Positions 12,942 to 26,800 of a stretch of DNA of 64,000 bases are shown here, piece after piece. Origin of the DNA: Plazaster borealis (Eukaryota; Echinodermata; Asteroidea; Forcipulatida; Labidiasteridae); NCBI GenBank assembly GCA_021014325.1, contig JAJGQC010000556.1, positions 124,001 through 188,000 of the forward strand, given 5' to 3'. A program made the position numbers and the translations under genes. The first letter of the stretch is position 1. Each line of letters begins with the position of its first letter. A model generated the notes under the pieces. That model saw only the letters and a program-made list of their open reading frames with translations. It was not told where the DNA came from and ran no database searches.

Positions 12942-15900
12942 TCTAGATCTAGTGTACAAGACCCGATTCCGAGGCGCAGAACCAAAAAAACAAAACATAT
13001 AACCAACAAAAGAGAAATATAGAACACAAAGACAATTATACAATGAATAATAATAATAATGAAAGTGGTGTGGATGATAACAATAGGTTTTAATAGGCCA
13101 TAACCATGGCCGGAAGTAAGTCCCACATGCCACATGCATGTGTCCAAGTCCCTTTTCGCAATTAAGTTCGGAACTTCCAGTGTTTTTACTACCATAGGTT
13201 TTTGGCTAATGAGCCGAACACCTAATAATAATGCATTATAATGCACCATCTATCTAGATCTAGTGTACAAGACCCTATTCCGAGGCGCAGAACCAAAAAC
13301 AAACAAACATATAAGCAACAAAAGAGGAAATATAGATAACAATAGGTTTTAATAGGCCATAACCATGGCCGGAAGTAACTCCCACATGCCACGTGCATGT
13401 GTCCAAGTCCCTTTTCGCAATTAAGTTCGGAACTTCCAGTGTTTTCACTACCATAGGTTTTTGGCTAATGAGCCGAACACCTAATAATAATGCATTTATA
13501 ATGCGCCATCTATCTAGATCTAGTGTACAAGACCCGATTCCGAGGCGCAGAACCAAAAAACAAAACATATAACCAACAAAAGAGAAATATAGAACACAAA
13601 GACAATTATACAATGAATAATAATAATAATGAAAGTGGTGTGGATGATAACAATAGGTTTTAATAGGCCATAACCATGGCCGGAAGTAAGTCCCACATGC
13701 CACGTGCATGTGTCCAAGTCCCTTTTCGCAATTAAGTTCGGAACTTCCAGTGTTTTTACTACCATAGGTTTTTGGCTAATGAGCCGAACACCTAATAATA
13801 ATGCATTATAATGCACCATCTATCTAGATCTAGTGTACAAGACCCTATTCCGAGGCGCAGAACCAAAAACAAACAAACATATAAGCAACAAAAGAGGAAA
13901 TATAGATAACACTAGGTTTTAATAGGCCATAACCATGGCCGGAAGTAACTCCCACATGCCACATGCATGTGTCCAAGTCCCTTTTCGCAATTAAGTTCTG
14001 AACTTCCAGTGTTTTCACTACCATAGGTTTTTGGCTAATGAGCCGAACACCTAATAATAATGCATTTATAATGCGCCATCTATCTAGATCTAGTGTACAA
14101 GACCCGATTCCGAGGCGCAGAACCAAAAAAAACAAACATATAACCAACAAAAGAGAAATATAGAACACAAAGACAATTATACAATGAATAATAATAATAA
14201 TGAAAGTGGTGTGGATGATAACAATAGGTTTTAATAGGCCATAACCATGGCCGGAAGTAAGTCCCACATGCCACATGCATGTGTCCAAGTCCCTTTTCGC
14301 AATTAAGTTCTGAACTTCCAGTGTTTTTACTACCATAGGTTTTTGGCTAATGAGCCGAACACCTAATAACAATGCATTATAATGCACCATCTATCTAGAT
14401 CTAGTGTACAAGACCCTATTCCGAGGCGCAGAACCAAAAACAAACAAACATATAACCAACAAAATAGGAAATATAGATAACAATAGGTTTTAATAGGCCA
14501 TAACCATGGCCGGAAGTAAGTCCCACATACCACGTGCATGTGTCCAAGTCCCTTTTCGCAATTAAGTTCGGAACTTCCAGTGTTTTTACTACCATAGGTT
14601 TTTGGCTAATGAGCCGAACACCTAATAATAATGCATTTATAATGCGCCATCTATCTAGATCTAGTGTACAAGACCCGATTCCGAGGCGAAGAACCAAAAA
14701 AACAAAACATAGACCAACAAAAGAGAAATATAGAACACAAAGACAATTATACAATGAATAATAATAATAATGAAAGTGGTGTGGATGATAACAATAGGTT
14801 TTAATAGGCCATAACCATGGCCGGAAGTAAGTCCCACATGCCACGTGCATGTGTCCAAGTCCCTTTTCGCAATTAAGTTCGGAACTTCCAGTGTTTTTAC
14901 TACCATAGGTTTTTGGCTAATGAGCCGAACACCTAATAATAATGCATTATAATGCACCATCTATCTAGATCTAGTGTACAAGACCCTATTCCTAGGCGCA
15001 GAACCAAAAACAAACAAACATATAAGCAACAAAAGAGGAAATATAGATAACAATAGGTTTTAATAGGCCATAACCATGGCGGAAGTAACTCCACATGCCA
15101 CGTGCATGTGTCCAAGTCCCTTTTCGCAATTAAGTTCGGAACTTCCAGTGTTTTTACTACCATAGGTTTTTGGCTAATGAGCCGAACACCTAATAATAAT
15201 GCATTTATAATGCGCCATCTATCTAGATCTAGTGTACAAGACCCGATTCGGAGGCGCAGAACCAAAAAACAAAACATATAACCAACAAAAGAGAAATATA
15301 GAACACAAAGACAATTATACAATGAATAATAATAATAATGAAAGTGGTGTGGATGATAACAATAGGTTTTAATAGGCCATAACCATGGCCGGAAGTAAGT
15401 CCCACATGCCACGTGCATGTGTCCAAGTCCCTTTTCGCAATTAAGTTCGGAACTTCCAGTGTTTTTACTACCATAGGTTTTTGGCTAATGAGCCGAACAC
15501 CTAATAATAATGCATTATAATGCACCATCTATCTAGATCTAGTGTACAAGACCCTATTCCGAGGCGCAGAACCAAAAACAAACAAACATATAAGCAACAA
15601 AAGAGGAAATATAGATAACACTAGGTTTTAATAGGCCATAACCATGGCCGGAAGTAACTCCCACATGCCACATGCATGTGTCCAAGTCCCTTTTCGCAAT
15701 TAAGTTCTGAACTTCCCGTGTTTTCACTACCATAGGTTTTTGGCTAATGAGCCGAACACCTAATAATAATGCATTTATAATGCGCCATCTATCTAGATCT
15801 AGTGTACAAGACCCGATTCCGAGGCGCAGAACCAAAAAAAAACAAACATATAACCAACAAAAGAGAAATGTAGAACACAAAGACAGTTATACAATGAATA

Positions 15901-18900
15901 ATAATAATAATGAAAGTGGTGTGGATGATAACAATAGGTTTTATTAGGCCATAACCATGGCCGGAAGTAAGTCCCACATGCCACATGCATGTGTCCATGT
16001 CCCTTTTCGCAATTAAGTTCGGAACTTCCAGTGTTTTTACTACCATAGGTTTTTGGCTAATGAGCCGAACACCTAATAATAATGCATTATAATGCACCAT
16101 CTATCTAGATCTAGTGCACAAGACCCTATTCCGAGGCGCAGAACCAAAAACAAACAAACATATAAGCAACAAAAGAGGAAATATAGATAACACTAGGTTT
16201 TAATAGGCCATAACCATGGCCGGAAGTAACTCCCACATGCCACATGCATGTGTCCAAGTCCCTTTTCGCAATTAAGTTCTGAACTTCCCGTGTTTTCACT
16301 ACCATAGGTTTTTGGCTAATGAGCCGAACACCTAATAATAATGCATTTATAATGCGCCATCTATCTAGATCTAGTGTACAAGACCCGATTCCGAGGCGCA
16401 GAACCAAAAAAACCAAACATATAACCAACAAAAGAGAAATATAGAACACAAAGACAATTATACAATGAATAATAATAATAATGAAAGTGGTGTGGATCAT
16501 AACACTAGGTTTTAATAGGCCATAACCATGGCCGGAAGTAAGTCCCACATGCCACATGCATATGTCCAAGTCCCTTTTCGCAATTAAGTTCGGAACTTCC
16601 AGTGTTTTTACTACCATAGGTTTTAAGCTAATGAGCCGAACACCTAATAACAATGCATTATAATGCACCATCTATCTAGATCTAGTGTACAAGACCCTAT
16701 TCCGAGGCACAGAACCAAAAACAAACAAACATATAAGCAACAAAAGAGGAAATATAGATAACAATAGGTTTTAATAGGCCATAACCATGGCCGGCAGTAA
16801 CTCCCACATGCCATGTGCATGTGTCCAAGTCCCTTTTCGCAATTAAGTTCGGAACTTCAAGTGTTTTTACTACCATAGGTTTTTTGGCTAATGAGCCGAA
16901 CACCTAATAATAATGCATTTATAATGTGCCATCTATCTAGATCTATTGTACAAGACCCGATTCCGAGGCGCAGAACCAAAAAAACAAAACACAGACCAAC
17001 AAAAGAGAAATATAGAACACAAAGACAATTATACAATGAATAATAATAATAATGAAAGTGGTGTGGATGATAACAATAGGTTTTAATAGGCCATAACCAT
17101 GGCCGGAAGTAAGTCCCACATGCCACATGCATGTGTCCAAGTCCCTTTTCGCAATTAAGTTTGGAACTTCCAGTGTTTTTACTACCATAGGTTTTTGGCT
17201 AATGAGCCGAACACCTAATAATAATGCATTATAATGCACCATCTATCTAGATCTAGTGTACAAGACCCTATTCCTAGGCGCAGAACCAAAAACAAACAAA
17301 CATATAAGCAACAAAAGAGGAAATATAGATAACAATAGGTTTTAATAGGCCATAACCATGGCCGGAAGTAACTCCCACATGCCACGTGCATGTGTCCAAG
17401 TCCCTTTTCGCAATTAAGTTCGGAACTTCAAGTGTTTTTACTACCATAGGTTTTTTGGCTAATGAGCCGAACACCTAATAATAATGCATTTATAATGCGC
17501 CATCTATCTAGATCTAGTGTACACGACCCGATTCGGAGGCGCAGAACCAAAAAACAAAACATATAACCAACAAAAGAGAAATATAGAACACAAAGACAAT
17601 TATACAATGAATAATAATAATAATGAAAGTGGTGTGGATCATAACAATAGGTTTTAATAGGCCATAACCATGGCCGGAAGTAAGTCCCACATACCACGTG
17701 CATGTGTCCAAGACTTTCGCAATTAAGTTCGGAACTTCCAGTGTTTTTACTACCATAGGTTTTTGGCTAATGAGCCGAACACCTAATAATAATGCATTAT
17801 AATGCACCATCTATCTAGATCTAGTGTACAAGACCCTATTCCGAGGCGCAGAACCAAAAACAAACAAACATATAAGCAACAAAAGAGGAAATATAGATAA
17901 CACTAGGTTTTAATAGGCCATAACCATGGCCGGAAGTAACTCCCACATGCCACATGCATGTGTCCAAGTCCCTTTTCGCAATTAAATTCTGAACTTCCCG
18001 TGTTTTCACTACCATAGGTTTTTTGGCTAATGAGCCGAACACCTAATAATAATGCATTTATAATGCGCCATCTATCTAGATCTAGTGTACAAGACCCGAT
18101 TCCGAGGCGCAGAACCAAAAAAACCAAACATATAACCAACAAAAGAGAAATATAGAACACAAAGACAATTATACAATGAATAATAATAATAATGAAAGTG
18201 GTGTGGATGATAACAATAGGTTTTAATAGGCCATAACCATGGCCGGAAGTAAGTCCCACATGCCACATGCATGTGTCCAAGTCCCTTTTCGCAATTAAGT
18301 TCGGAACTTCCAGTGTTTTTACTACCATAGGTTTTTGGCTAATGAGCCGAACACCTAATAACAATGCATTATAATGCACCATCTATCTAGATCTAGTGTA
18401 CAAGACCCTATTCCGAGGCGCAGAACCAAAAACAAACAAACATATAAGCAACAAAATAGGAAATATAGATAACAATAGGTTTTAATAGGCCATAACCATG
18501 GCCGGCAGTAACTCCACATGCCATGTGCATGTGTCCAAGTCCCTTTTCGCAATTAAGTTCGGAACTTCCAGTGTTTTTACTACCATAGGTTTTTGGCTAA
18601 TGAGCCGAACACCTAATAATAATGCATTTATAATGCGCCATCTATCTAGATCTAGTGTACAAGACCCGATTCCGAGGCGCAGAACCAAAAAACAAAACAT
18701 ATAACCCACAAAAGAGAAATATAGAACACAAAGACAATTATACAATGAATAATAATAATAATGAAAGTGGTGTGGATCATAACAATAGGTTTTAATAGGC
18801 CATAACCATGGCCGGAAGTAAGTCCCACATACCACGTGCATGTGTCCAAGTCTTTTTCTCTTAAGTTCGGAACTTCCAGTGTTTTTACTACCATAGGTTT

Positions 18901-19211
18901 TTGGCTAATGAGCCGAACACCTAATAATAATGCATTATAATGCACCATCTATCTAGATCTAGTGTACAAGACCCTATTCCGAGGCGCAGAACCAAAAACA
19001 AACAAACATATAAGCAACAAAAGAGGAAATATAGATAACAATAGGTTTTAATAGGCCATAACCATGGCCGGAAGTAACTCCCACATACCACGTGCATGTG
19101 TCCAAGTCCCTTTTCGCAATTAAGTTAGGAACTTCCAGTGTTTTTACTACCATAGGTTTTTGGCTAATGAGCCGAACACCTAATAATAATGCATTTATAA
19201 TGCGCCATCTA

Positions 19212-19522
19212 TCTAGATCTAGTGTACAAGACCCGATTCCGAGGCGCAGAACCAAAAAACAAAACATATAACCAACAAAAGAGAAATATAGAACACAAAG
19301 ACAATTATACAATGAATAATAATAATAATGAAAGTGGTGTGGATCATAACAATAGGTTTAAATAGGCCATAACCATGGCCGGAAGTAACTCCCACATGCC
19401 ACATGCATGTGTCCAAGTCCCTTTTCGCAATTAAGTTCTGAACTTCCAGTGTTTTCACTACCATAGGTTTTTGGCTAATGAGCCGAACACCTAATAATAA
19501 TGCATTTATAATGCGCCATCTA
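19212..19522. repeat. Chimeric A/B monomer (A start, B end)
   Basis: The left part has the A-type GAACACAAAGAC segment. The right part has the B markers GTAACTCCC, TTCTGAACTTCC, TTTTCACTACC and TTTATAATGCGCC. It is followed by another long unit, breaking the AB alternation. The switch lies between the GTGGATCATAAC and GTAACTCCC positions. The first unit (11,751-12,061) has the same mixed pattern, so this form may also be the ancestor of both types. Confidence 0.75.
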
Positions 19523-20403
19523 TCTAGATCTAGTGTACAAGACCCGATTCCGAGGCGCAGAACCAAAAAAACCAAACATATAACCAACAAAAGAGAAATA
19601 TAGAACACAAAGACAATTATACAATGAATAATAATAATAATGAAAGTGGTGTGGATGATAACAATAGGTTTTAATAGGCCATAACCATGGCCGGAAGTAA
19701 GTCCCACATGCCACGTGCAAGTGTCCAAGTCCCTTTTCGCAATTAAGTTCGGAACTTCCAGTGTTTTTACTACCATAGGTTTTTGGCTAATGAGCCGAAC
19801 ACCTAATAAAAATGCATTATAATGCACCATCTATCTAGATCTAGTGTACAAGACCCTATTCCGAGGCGCAGAACCAAAAACAAACAAACATATAAGCAAC
19901 AAAATAGGAAATATAGATAACAATAGGTTTTAATAGGCCATAACCATGGCCGGAAGTAACTCCCACATGCCATGTGCATGTGTCCAAGTCCCTTTTCGCA
20001 ATTAAGTTCGGAACTTCCAGTGTTTTCACTACCATAGGTTTTTGGCTAATGAGCCGAACACCTAATAATAATGCATTTATAATGCGCCATCTATCTAGAT
20101 CTAGTGTACAAGACCCGATTCCGAGGCGCAGAACCAAAAAACCAAACATATAACCAACAAAAGAGAAATATAGAACACAAAGACAATTATACAATGAATA
20201 ATATAAATAATGAAAGTGGTGTGGATGATAACAATAGGTTTTAATAGGCCATAACCATGGCCGGAAGTAAGTCCCACATGCCACATGCATGTGTCCAAGT
20301 CCCTTTTCGCAATTAAGTTCTGAACTTCCAGTGTTTTTACTACCATAGGTTTTTGGCTAATGAGCCGAACACCTAATAACAATGCATTATAATGCACCAT
20401 CTA

Positions 20404-20575
20404 TCTAGATCTAGTGTACAAGACCCTATTCCGAGGCGCAGAACCAAAAACAAACAAACATATAAGCAACAAAAGAGGAAACATAGATAACAATAGGTTT
20501 TAATAGGCCATAAGCATGGCCGGAAGTAACTCCCACATGCCACGTGCATGTGTCCAAGTCCTTTTCGCAATTAAG
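20404..20575. repeat. Last, truncated B-type unit of the array
   Basis: The sequence follows the B unit to CTTTTCGCAATTAAGTT, where it stops matching and gives way to CCTTACCC/CCTAACCC-rich DNA. It has private changes such as GGAAACATAG and CATAAGCATGG. Confidence 0.85.
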
Positions 20576-20590
20576 TTTGTAATCTTCGCA

Positions 20591-20671
20591 CAACCTTATC
20601 CTTACCCAAACGCTGACACCAACCTAATCCTAACCCTTACCCAATCCTAACCCCAACCTTAAACTTAACTA
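20591..20671. repeat. Degenerate telomere-like (CCCTAA-related) stretch
   Basis: The stretch contains CCTTATCCTTACCC, CCTAATCCTAACCC, TTACCCAATCCTAACCCC and AACCTTAAAC, i.e. imperfect CCCTAA/CCTAAC words. Perfect tandem TTAGGG repeats are not present. It sits exactly at the edge of the monomer array. It could be an eroded interstitial telomeric sequence or a chance C/T/A-rich simple repeat. Confidence 0.5.
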
Positions 20672-20878
20672 TAACCATGGCCGGCAGTAAGTCCCACATG
20701 CCACGTGCATGTGTCCAAGTCCCTTTTCGCAATTAGATTCGGAACTTCCTGTGTTTTTACTACCATTGGATTGCGCTATCTCAAGTGGTAGGGTCGAAGT
20801 GATGAAACTCTTCCTTGATCGCAGACGGGGGGGGGGGGGGTTACTGGTGGGTGGTCAAACCGAGATGAGCTGCTGCTG
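20672..20878 (+). repeat. Partial long-type monomer at left edge of array 2
   Basis: This piece starts ATAACCATGGCCGGCAGTAAG, keeps the CATGCCACGTGCATGTGTCC segment, passes ACTACCAT, and continues into TGGATTGCGCTATCTC, GCAGACGGGGGG (a 14-G run here) and GATGAGCTGCTGCTGGA. There it is cut and the GGATTT/NATTT array begins. The matching intact region is 42,764-42,952. Confidence 0.82.
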
Positions 20879-23800
20879 GATTTCATAAGGGTTTAATTTG
20901 GATTTGGATTTAATTTGGATTTGATTAGGATTTAATTTTGATTTGATTTGGATTTGGATTTGATTAGGATTTGATTGGGATTTCATTTGGATTTAGATTT
21001 AATTTGGATTTGATTTGGCTTTGATTTGGATTTAATTTGGATTTGATTTGGATTTGATTTGGATTTCATTTGGATTTAAATTTAATTTGGATATGATTTG
21101 GATTTGATTTGGATTTGATTTGGATTTGATTTGGACTTGGATTTGATTTGGATTTGATTAGGATTTGATAAGGATTTCATTTGGATTTGGATTTAATTTG
21201 GATTTGATTAGGATTTCATTTGGATTTGGATTTGATATGGATTTGGTTTGGATTTGATTAGGATTTCATTTGGATTTGATTTGGTTTGGATTTAATTTGG
21301 ATTTGATTTGGATTTCGATTTGATTGGGATTTCATTTGGATTTAGATTTAATTTGGATTTGATTTGGATTTGGTTTGGATTTAGATTTAATTTGGATTTG
21401 ATTTGGATTTGATTTGGATTTGATTTGGATTTGATTTGGATTTGATTTGGATTTGATTAGGATTTGACAAGGATTTCATTTGGATTTGGATTTAATTTGG
21501 ATTTGATTTGGATTTGATTAGGATTTCATTTGGATTTGGATTTGATATGGATTTGGTTTGGATTTGATTAGGATTTCATTTGGATTTGATTTGGATTTGG
21601 TTTGGATTTAATTTGGATTTGATTTGGATTTTGATTTGATTGGGATTTTATTTGGATTTAGATTTAATTTGGATTTGATTTGGATTTGGATTTAATTTGG
21701 ATTTGATTTGGATTTGATTAGGATTTCATTTGGATTTGGATTTGATATGGATTTGGTTTGGATTTGATTAGGATTTCATTTGGATTTGATTTGGATTTGG
21801 TTTGGATTTAATTTGGATTTGATTTGGATTTAATTTGGATTTGATTTGAATTTGGATTTGATTTGAATTTGGATTTGATTAGGATTTCATTTGGATTTCA
21901 TTTGAATTTAGATTTAATTTGGATTTGATTTGGATTTGATTTGGATTTGATTTGGATTTGATTTGGATTTGATTTGGATTTGATTTGGATTTGGATTTGA
22001 TTTGGATTTGATTAGGATTTGATAAGGATTTCATTTGGATTTGGATTTAATTTGGATTTGATTTGGATTTGATTAGGATTTCATTTGGATTTGGATTTGA
22101 TATGGATTTGGTTTGGATTTGATTAGGATTTCATTTGGATTTGATTTGGATTTGGTTTGGATTTAATTTGGATTTGATTTGGATTTCGATTTGATTGGGA
22201 TTTTATTTGGATTTAGATTTAATTTGGATTTGATTTGGATTTAATTTGGATTTGATTTGGATTTGGCTTTGATTAGGATTTGATTGGGATTTCATTTGGA
22301 TTTAGATTTAATTTGGATTTGATTTGGATTTGATTTGGATTTGGATTTGATTTGGATTTGATTAGGATTTGATAAGGATTTAATTTGGATTTGGATTTAA
22401 TTTGGATTTCATTTGGATTTGAGTAGGATTTCATTTGGATTTGGATTTGATTTGGATTTGATTTGGATTTGAGTAGGATTTGATTAGGAATTCATTTGGA
22501 TTTGGATTTAATTTGGATTTGATTAGGATTTCATTTTGATTTAAATTTAATTTGGATTTGATAAGGATTTCATTTGGAATTGGATTTAATTTGGATTTGA
22601 TTTGGATTTGATTAGGATTTCATTTGGATTTGGATTTCATTTGGATTTGGTTTGGATTTAATTTGGATTTGATTTGGATTTGATTAGGATTTGATTGGGA
22701 TTTCATTTGGATTAAGATTTGATTTGGATTTGATTTGGATTTGATTTGGATTTAATTTGGATTTGGATTTGATTTGGATTTGATTAGGATTTGATAAGGA
22801 TTTCATTTGGATTTCGATTTAATTTGGATTTGATTTGGATTTGAGTAGGATTTCATTTGGATTTGGATTTGATTTGAATTTAATTTGGATTGGATTTGGA
22901 TTTGGATTTGATTAGGATTTGATTGGGATTTCATTTGGATTTAGATTTAATTTGGATTTGATTTGGATTTGATTTGGATTTGATTTGGATTTGATTTGGA
23001 TTTGATTTGGGTTTGGATTTGATTTGGATTTGATTAGGATTTGATAAGGATTTCATTTGGATTTGGATTTAATTTGGATTTGATTAGGATTTCATTTGGA
23101 TTTGGATTTGATTTGGATTTGATTTGGATTTGAGTAGGATTTGATTAGGAATTCATTTGGATTTGGATTTAATTTGGATTTGATTAGGATTTCATTTTGA
23201 TTTGGATTTGATTTGGATTTGATTTGGATTTGATTTGGATTTAATTTGGATTTGATTTGAATTTGGATTTGATTTGGATTTCATTTGGATTTAGATTTAA
23301 TTTGATTTGGATTTGATTTGGATTTGATTTGGATTTGGATTTGATTTGGATTTGATTAAGATTTGATAAGGATTTCATTTGGATTTGGATTTAATTTGGA
23401 TTTGATTTGGATTTGATTAGGATTTCATTTGGATTTGGATTTGATATGGATTTGGTTTGGATTAGATTAGGATTTCATTTGGATTTGATTTGGATTTGGT
23501 TTGGATTTAATTTGGATTTGATTTGGATTTGGTTTTGATTAGGATTTGATTGGCATTTCATTTGGATTTAAATTTAATTTGGATTTGATTTGGATTTGAT
23601 TTGGATTTGATTTGGATTTGATTTGGATTTGGATTTGATTTGGATTTGATAAGGATTCCATTTGGATTTGGATTTAATTTGGATTTCATTTGGATTTGAG
23701 TAGGATTTCATTTGGATTTGGATTTGATTTGGATTTGATTTGGTTTTGATTAAGATTTGATTAGGATTTCATTTGGATATGGATTTAATTTGGATTTGAT

Positions 23801-26800
23801 TTGGATTTGATTACGATTTCATTTTGATTTAAATTTAATTTGGATTTGGATTTAATTTGGATTTGATTAGGATTTCATTTGGATTTGGATTTAATTTGGA
23901 TTTGATTAGGATTTCATTTGGATTTGGATTTGATATGGATTTGGTTTGGATTTGATTAGGATTTCATTTGGATTTGATTTGGTTTGGATTTAATTTGGAT
24001 TTGATTTGGATTTCGATTTGATTGGGATTTCATTTGGATTTAGATTTAATTTGGATTTGATTTGGATTTGGTTTGGATTTAGATTTAATTTGGATTTGAT
24101 TTGGATTTGATTTGGATTTGATTTGGATTTGATTTTGATTTGGATTTGATTTGGATTTGATTAGGATTTGACAAGGATTTCATTTGGATTTGGATTTAAT
24201 TTGGATTTGATTTGGATTTGATTAGGATTTCATTTGGATTTGGATTTGATATGGATTTGGTTTGGATTTGATTAGGATTTCATTTGGATTTGATTTGGAT
24301 TTGGTTTGGATTTAATTTGGATTTGATTTGGATTTTGATTTGATTGGGATTTTATTTGGATTTAGATTTAATTTGGATTTGATTTGGATTTGGATTTGGA
24401 TTTAATTTGGATTTGATTTGGATTTGATTAGGATTTCATTTGGATTTGGATTTGATATGGATTTGGTTTGGATTTGATTAGGATTTCATTTGGATTTGAT
24501 TTGGATTTGGTTTGGATTTAATTTGGATTTGATTTGGATTTAATTTGGATTTGATTTGAATTTGGATTTGATTTGAAGTTGGATTTGATTTGGATTTCAT
24601 TTGGATTTCATTTGGATTTAGATTTGGATTTGATTTGGATTTGATTTGGATTTGATTTGGATTTGGATTTGATTTGGATTTGATTAGGATTTGATAAGGA
24701 TTTCATTTGGATTTGGATTTAATTTGGATTTGATTTGGATTTGATTAGGATTTCATTTGGATTTGGATTTGATTTGGATTTGGTTTGGATTTGATTAGGA
24801 TTTCATTTGGATTTGATTTGGATTTGGTTTGGATTTAATTTGGATTTGATTTGGATTTCGATTTGATTGGGATTTTATTTGGATTTAGATTTAGTTTGGA
24901 TTTGATTTGGATTTGGTTTGGATTTAATTTGGATTTGATTTGGATTTGGCTTGGATTAGGATTTGATTGGGATTTCATTTGGATTTAGATTTAATTTGGA
25001 TTTGATTTGGATTTGATTTGGATTTGGATTTGATTTGGATTTGATTAGGATTTGATTTGGATTTGGATTTGATTTGGATTTGATTAGGATTTGATAAGGA
25101 TTTCATTTGGATTTGGATTTGATTTGGATTTGATTTGGATTTGATTAGGATTTGATTAGGATTTCATTTGGATTTGGATTTAATTTGGATTTGATTAGGA
25201 TTTCATTTTGATTTGGATTTAATTTGGATTTGATAAGGATTTCATTTGGATTTGGATTTAATTTGGATTTGATTTGGATTTGATTAGGATTTCATTTGGA
25301 TTTGGATTTAATTTGGATTTGATTTGGATTTAATTTGGATTTGATTTGGATTTGATTTGGATTTGATTTGGATTTGGATTTGATTTGGATTTGATTTGGA
25401 TTTGATTTTGATTTAATTTGGATTTGGATTTGATTTGGATTTGATTAGGATTTGATAAGGATTTCATTTGGATTTGGATTTAATTTGGATTTGATTTGGA
25501 TTTGATTAGGATTTCATTTGGATTCCATTTGGATTTGGATTTAATTTGGATTTGATTAGGATTTGATTTGGATTTCATTTGGATTTAGATTTAATTTGGA
25601 TTTGATTTGGATTTGATTTGGATTTGATTTGGATTTGATTTGGATTTGATTTGGATTTGGATTTGATTTGGATTTGATTTGGATTTGATTTGGATTTGAT
25701 TTGGATTTGATTTGGATTTGATTTGGATTTGATTTGGATTTGATTTGGATTTGATTTGGATTTGATTAGGATTTGATTAGGATTTCATTTGGATTTGGAT
25801 TTAATTTGGATTTGATTTGGATTTGATTAGGATTTCATTTGGATTTGGATTTGATTTGGATTTGATTTGGATTTGATTAGGATTTGATTAGGATTTCATT
25901 TGGATTTGGATTTAATTTGATTTGGATTTGATTTGGATTTGATTTGGATTTGGATTTGATTTGGATTTGATTAAGATTTGATAAGGATTTCATTTGGATT
26001 TGGATTTAATTTGGATTTGATTTGGATTTGATTAGGATTTCATTTGGATTTGGATTTGATTTGGATTTGGTTTGGATTTGATTAGGATTTCATTTGGATT
26101 TGATTTGGATTTGGTTTGGATTTGATTTGAATTTGATTAAGATTTGATTAGGATTTCATTTGGATTTGGATTTAATTTGGATTTGATTTGGATTTGATTT
26201 GGATTTGATTAGGATTTCATTTGGATTTGGATTTGATATGGATTTGGTTTGGATTTGATTAGGATTTCATTTGGATTTGATTTGGATTTGGTTTGGATTT
26301 AATTTGGATTTGATTTGGATTTCGATTTGATTTGGATTTTATTTGGATTTAGATTTAGTTTGGATTTGATTTGGATTTGGTTTGGATTTAATTTGGATTT
26401 GATTAGGATTTGGCTTTGATTAGGATTTGATTGGGATTTCATTTGGATTTAGATTTAATTTGGATTTGATTTGGATTTGATTTGGATTTGATTTGGATTT
26501 GATTTGGATTTGATTAGGATTTGATAAGGATTTAATTTGGATTTGGATTTAATTTGGATTTCATTTGGATTTGAGTAGGATTTCATTTGGATTTGGATTT
26601 GATTTGGATTTGATTTGGATTTGAGTAGGATTTGATTAGGAATTCATTTGGATTTGGATTTAATTTGGATTTGATTAGGATTTCATTTTGATTTAAATTT
26701 AATTTGGATTTGATTTGGATTTTATTTGGATTTGATTAGGATTTCATTTGGATTTGGATTTAATTTGGATTTGATTTGGATTTTATTTGGATTTGATTTG

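Larger units (their letters stand above)
11751..20575. repeat. Tandem satellite of alternating ~310-bp (A) and ~260-bp (B) monomers
   Basis: The landmark TCTAGATCTA occurs 31 times by hand count. The first spacings are 311, 313 and 308 bp, then mainly alternate between about 260 and 310, giving an AB dimer of about 571 bp. A units contain GAACACAAAGACAATTATAC through GTGGTGTGGATGA, and B units lack this 54-bp stretch. Other A/B markers are GTAAGTCCC versus GTAACTCCC, TTTTTACTACC versus TTTTCACTACC, GCATTATAATGCACC versus GCATTTATAATGCGCC, and CATATAACC versus CATATAAGC. Alternation breaks at the left end (three long units) and at 19,212-19,834 (two long units in a row). Open frames of up to 203 codons on the - strand follow from the repeat and show no family resemblance. 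Organisation is like a higher-order satellite. Confidence 0.96.

Noticed and set aside
19219..19830. 203-codon - strand open frame in the A/B satellite
   Set aside because: The same translated segment recurs in every unit in two frames, and its length depends on unit indels. It is low-complexity satellite, not a gene.
20765..20800. tRNA-like A box (TATCTCAAGTGGTAGGG) in the long monomer
   Set aside because: It has two mismatches to the consensus and no convincing B box at the right distance, so a SINE origin is not supported.
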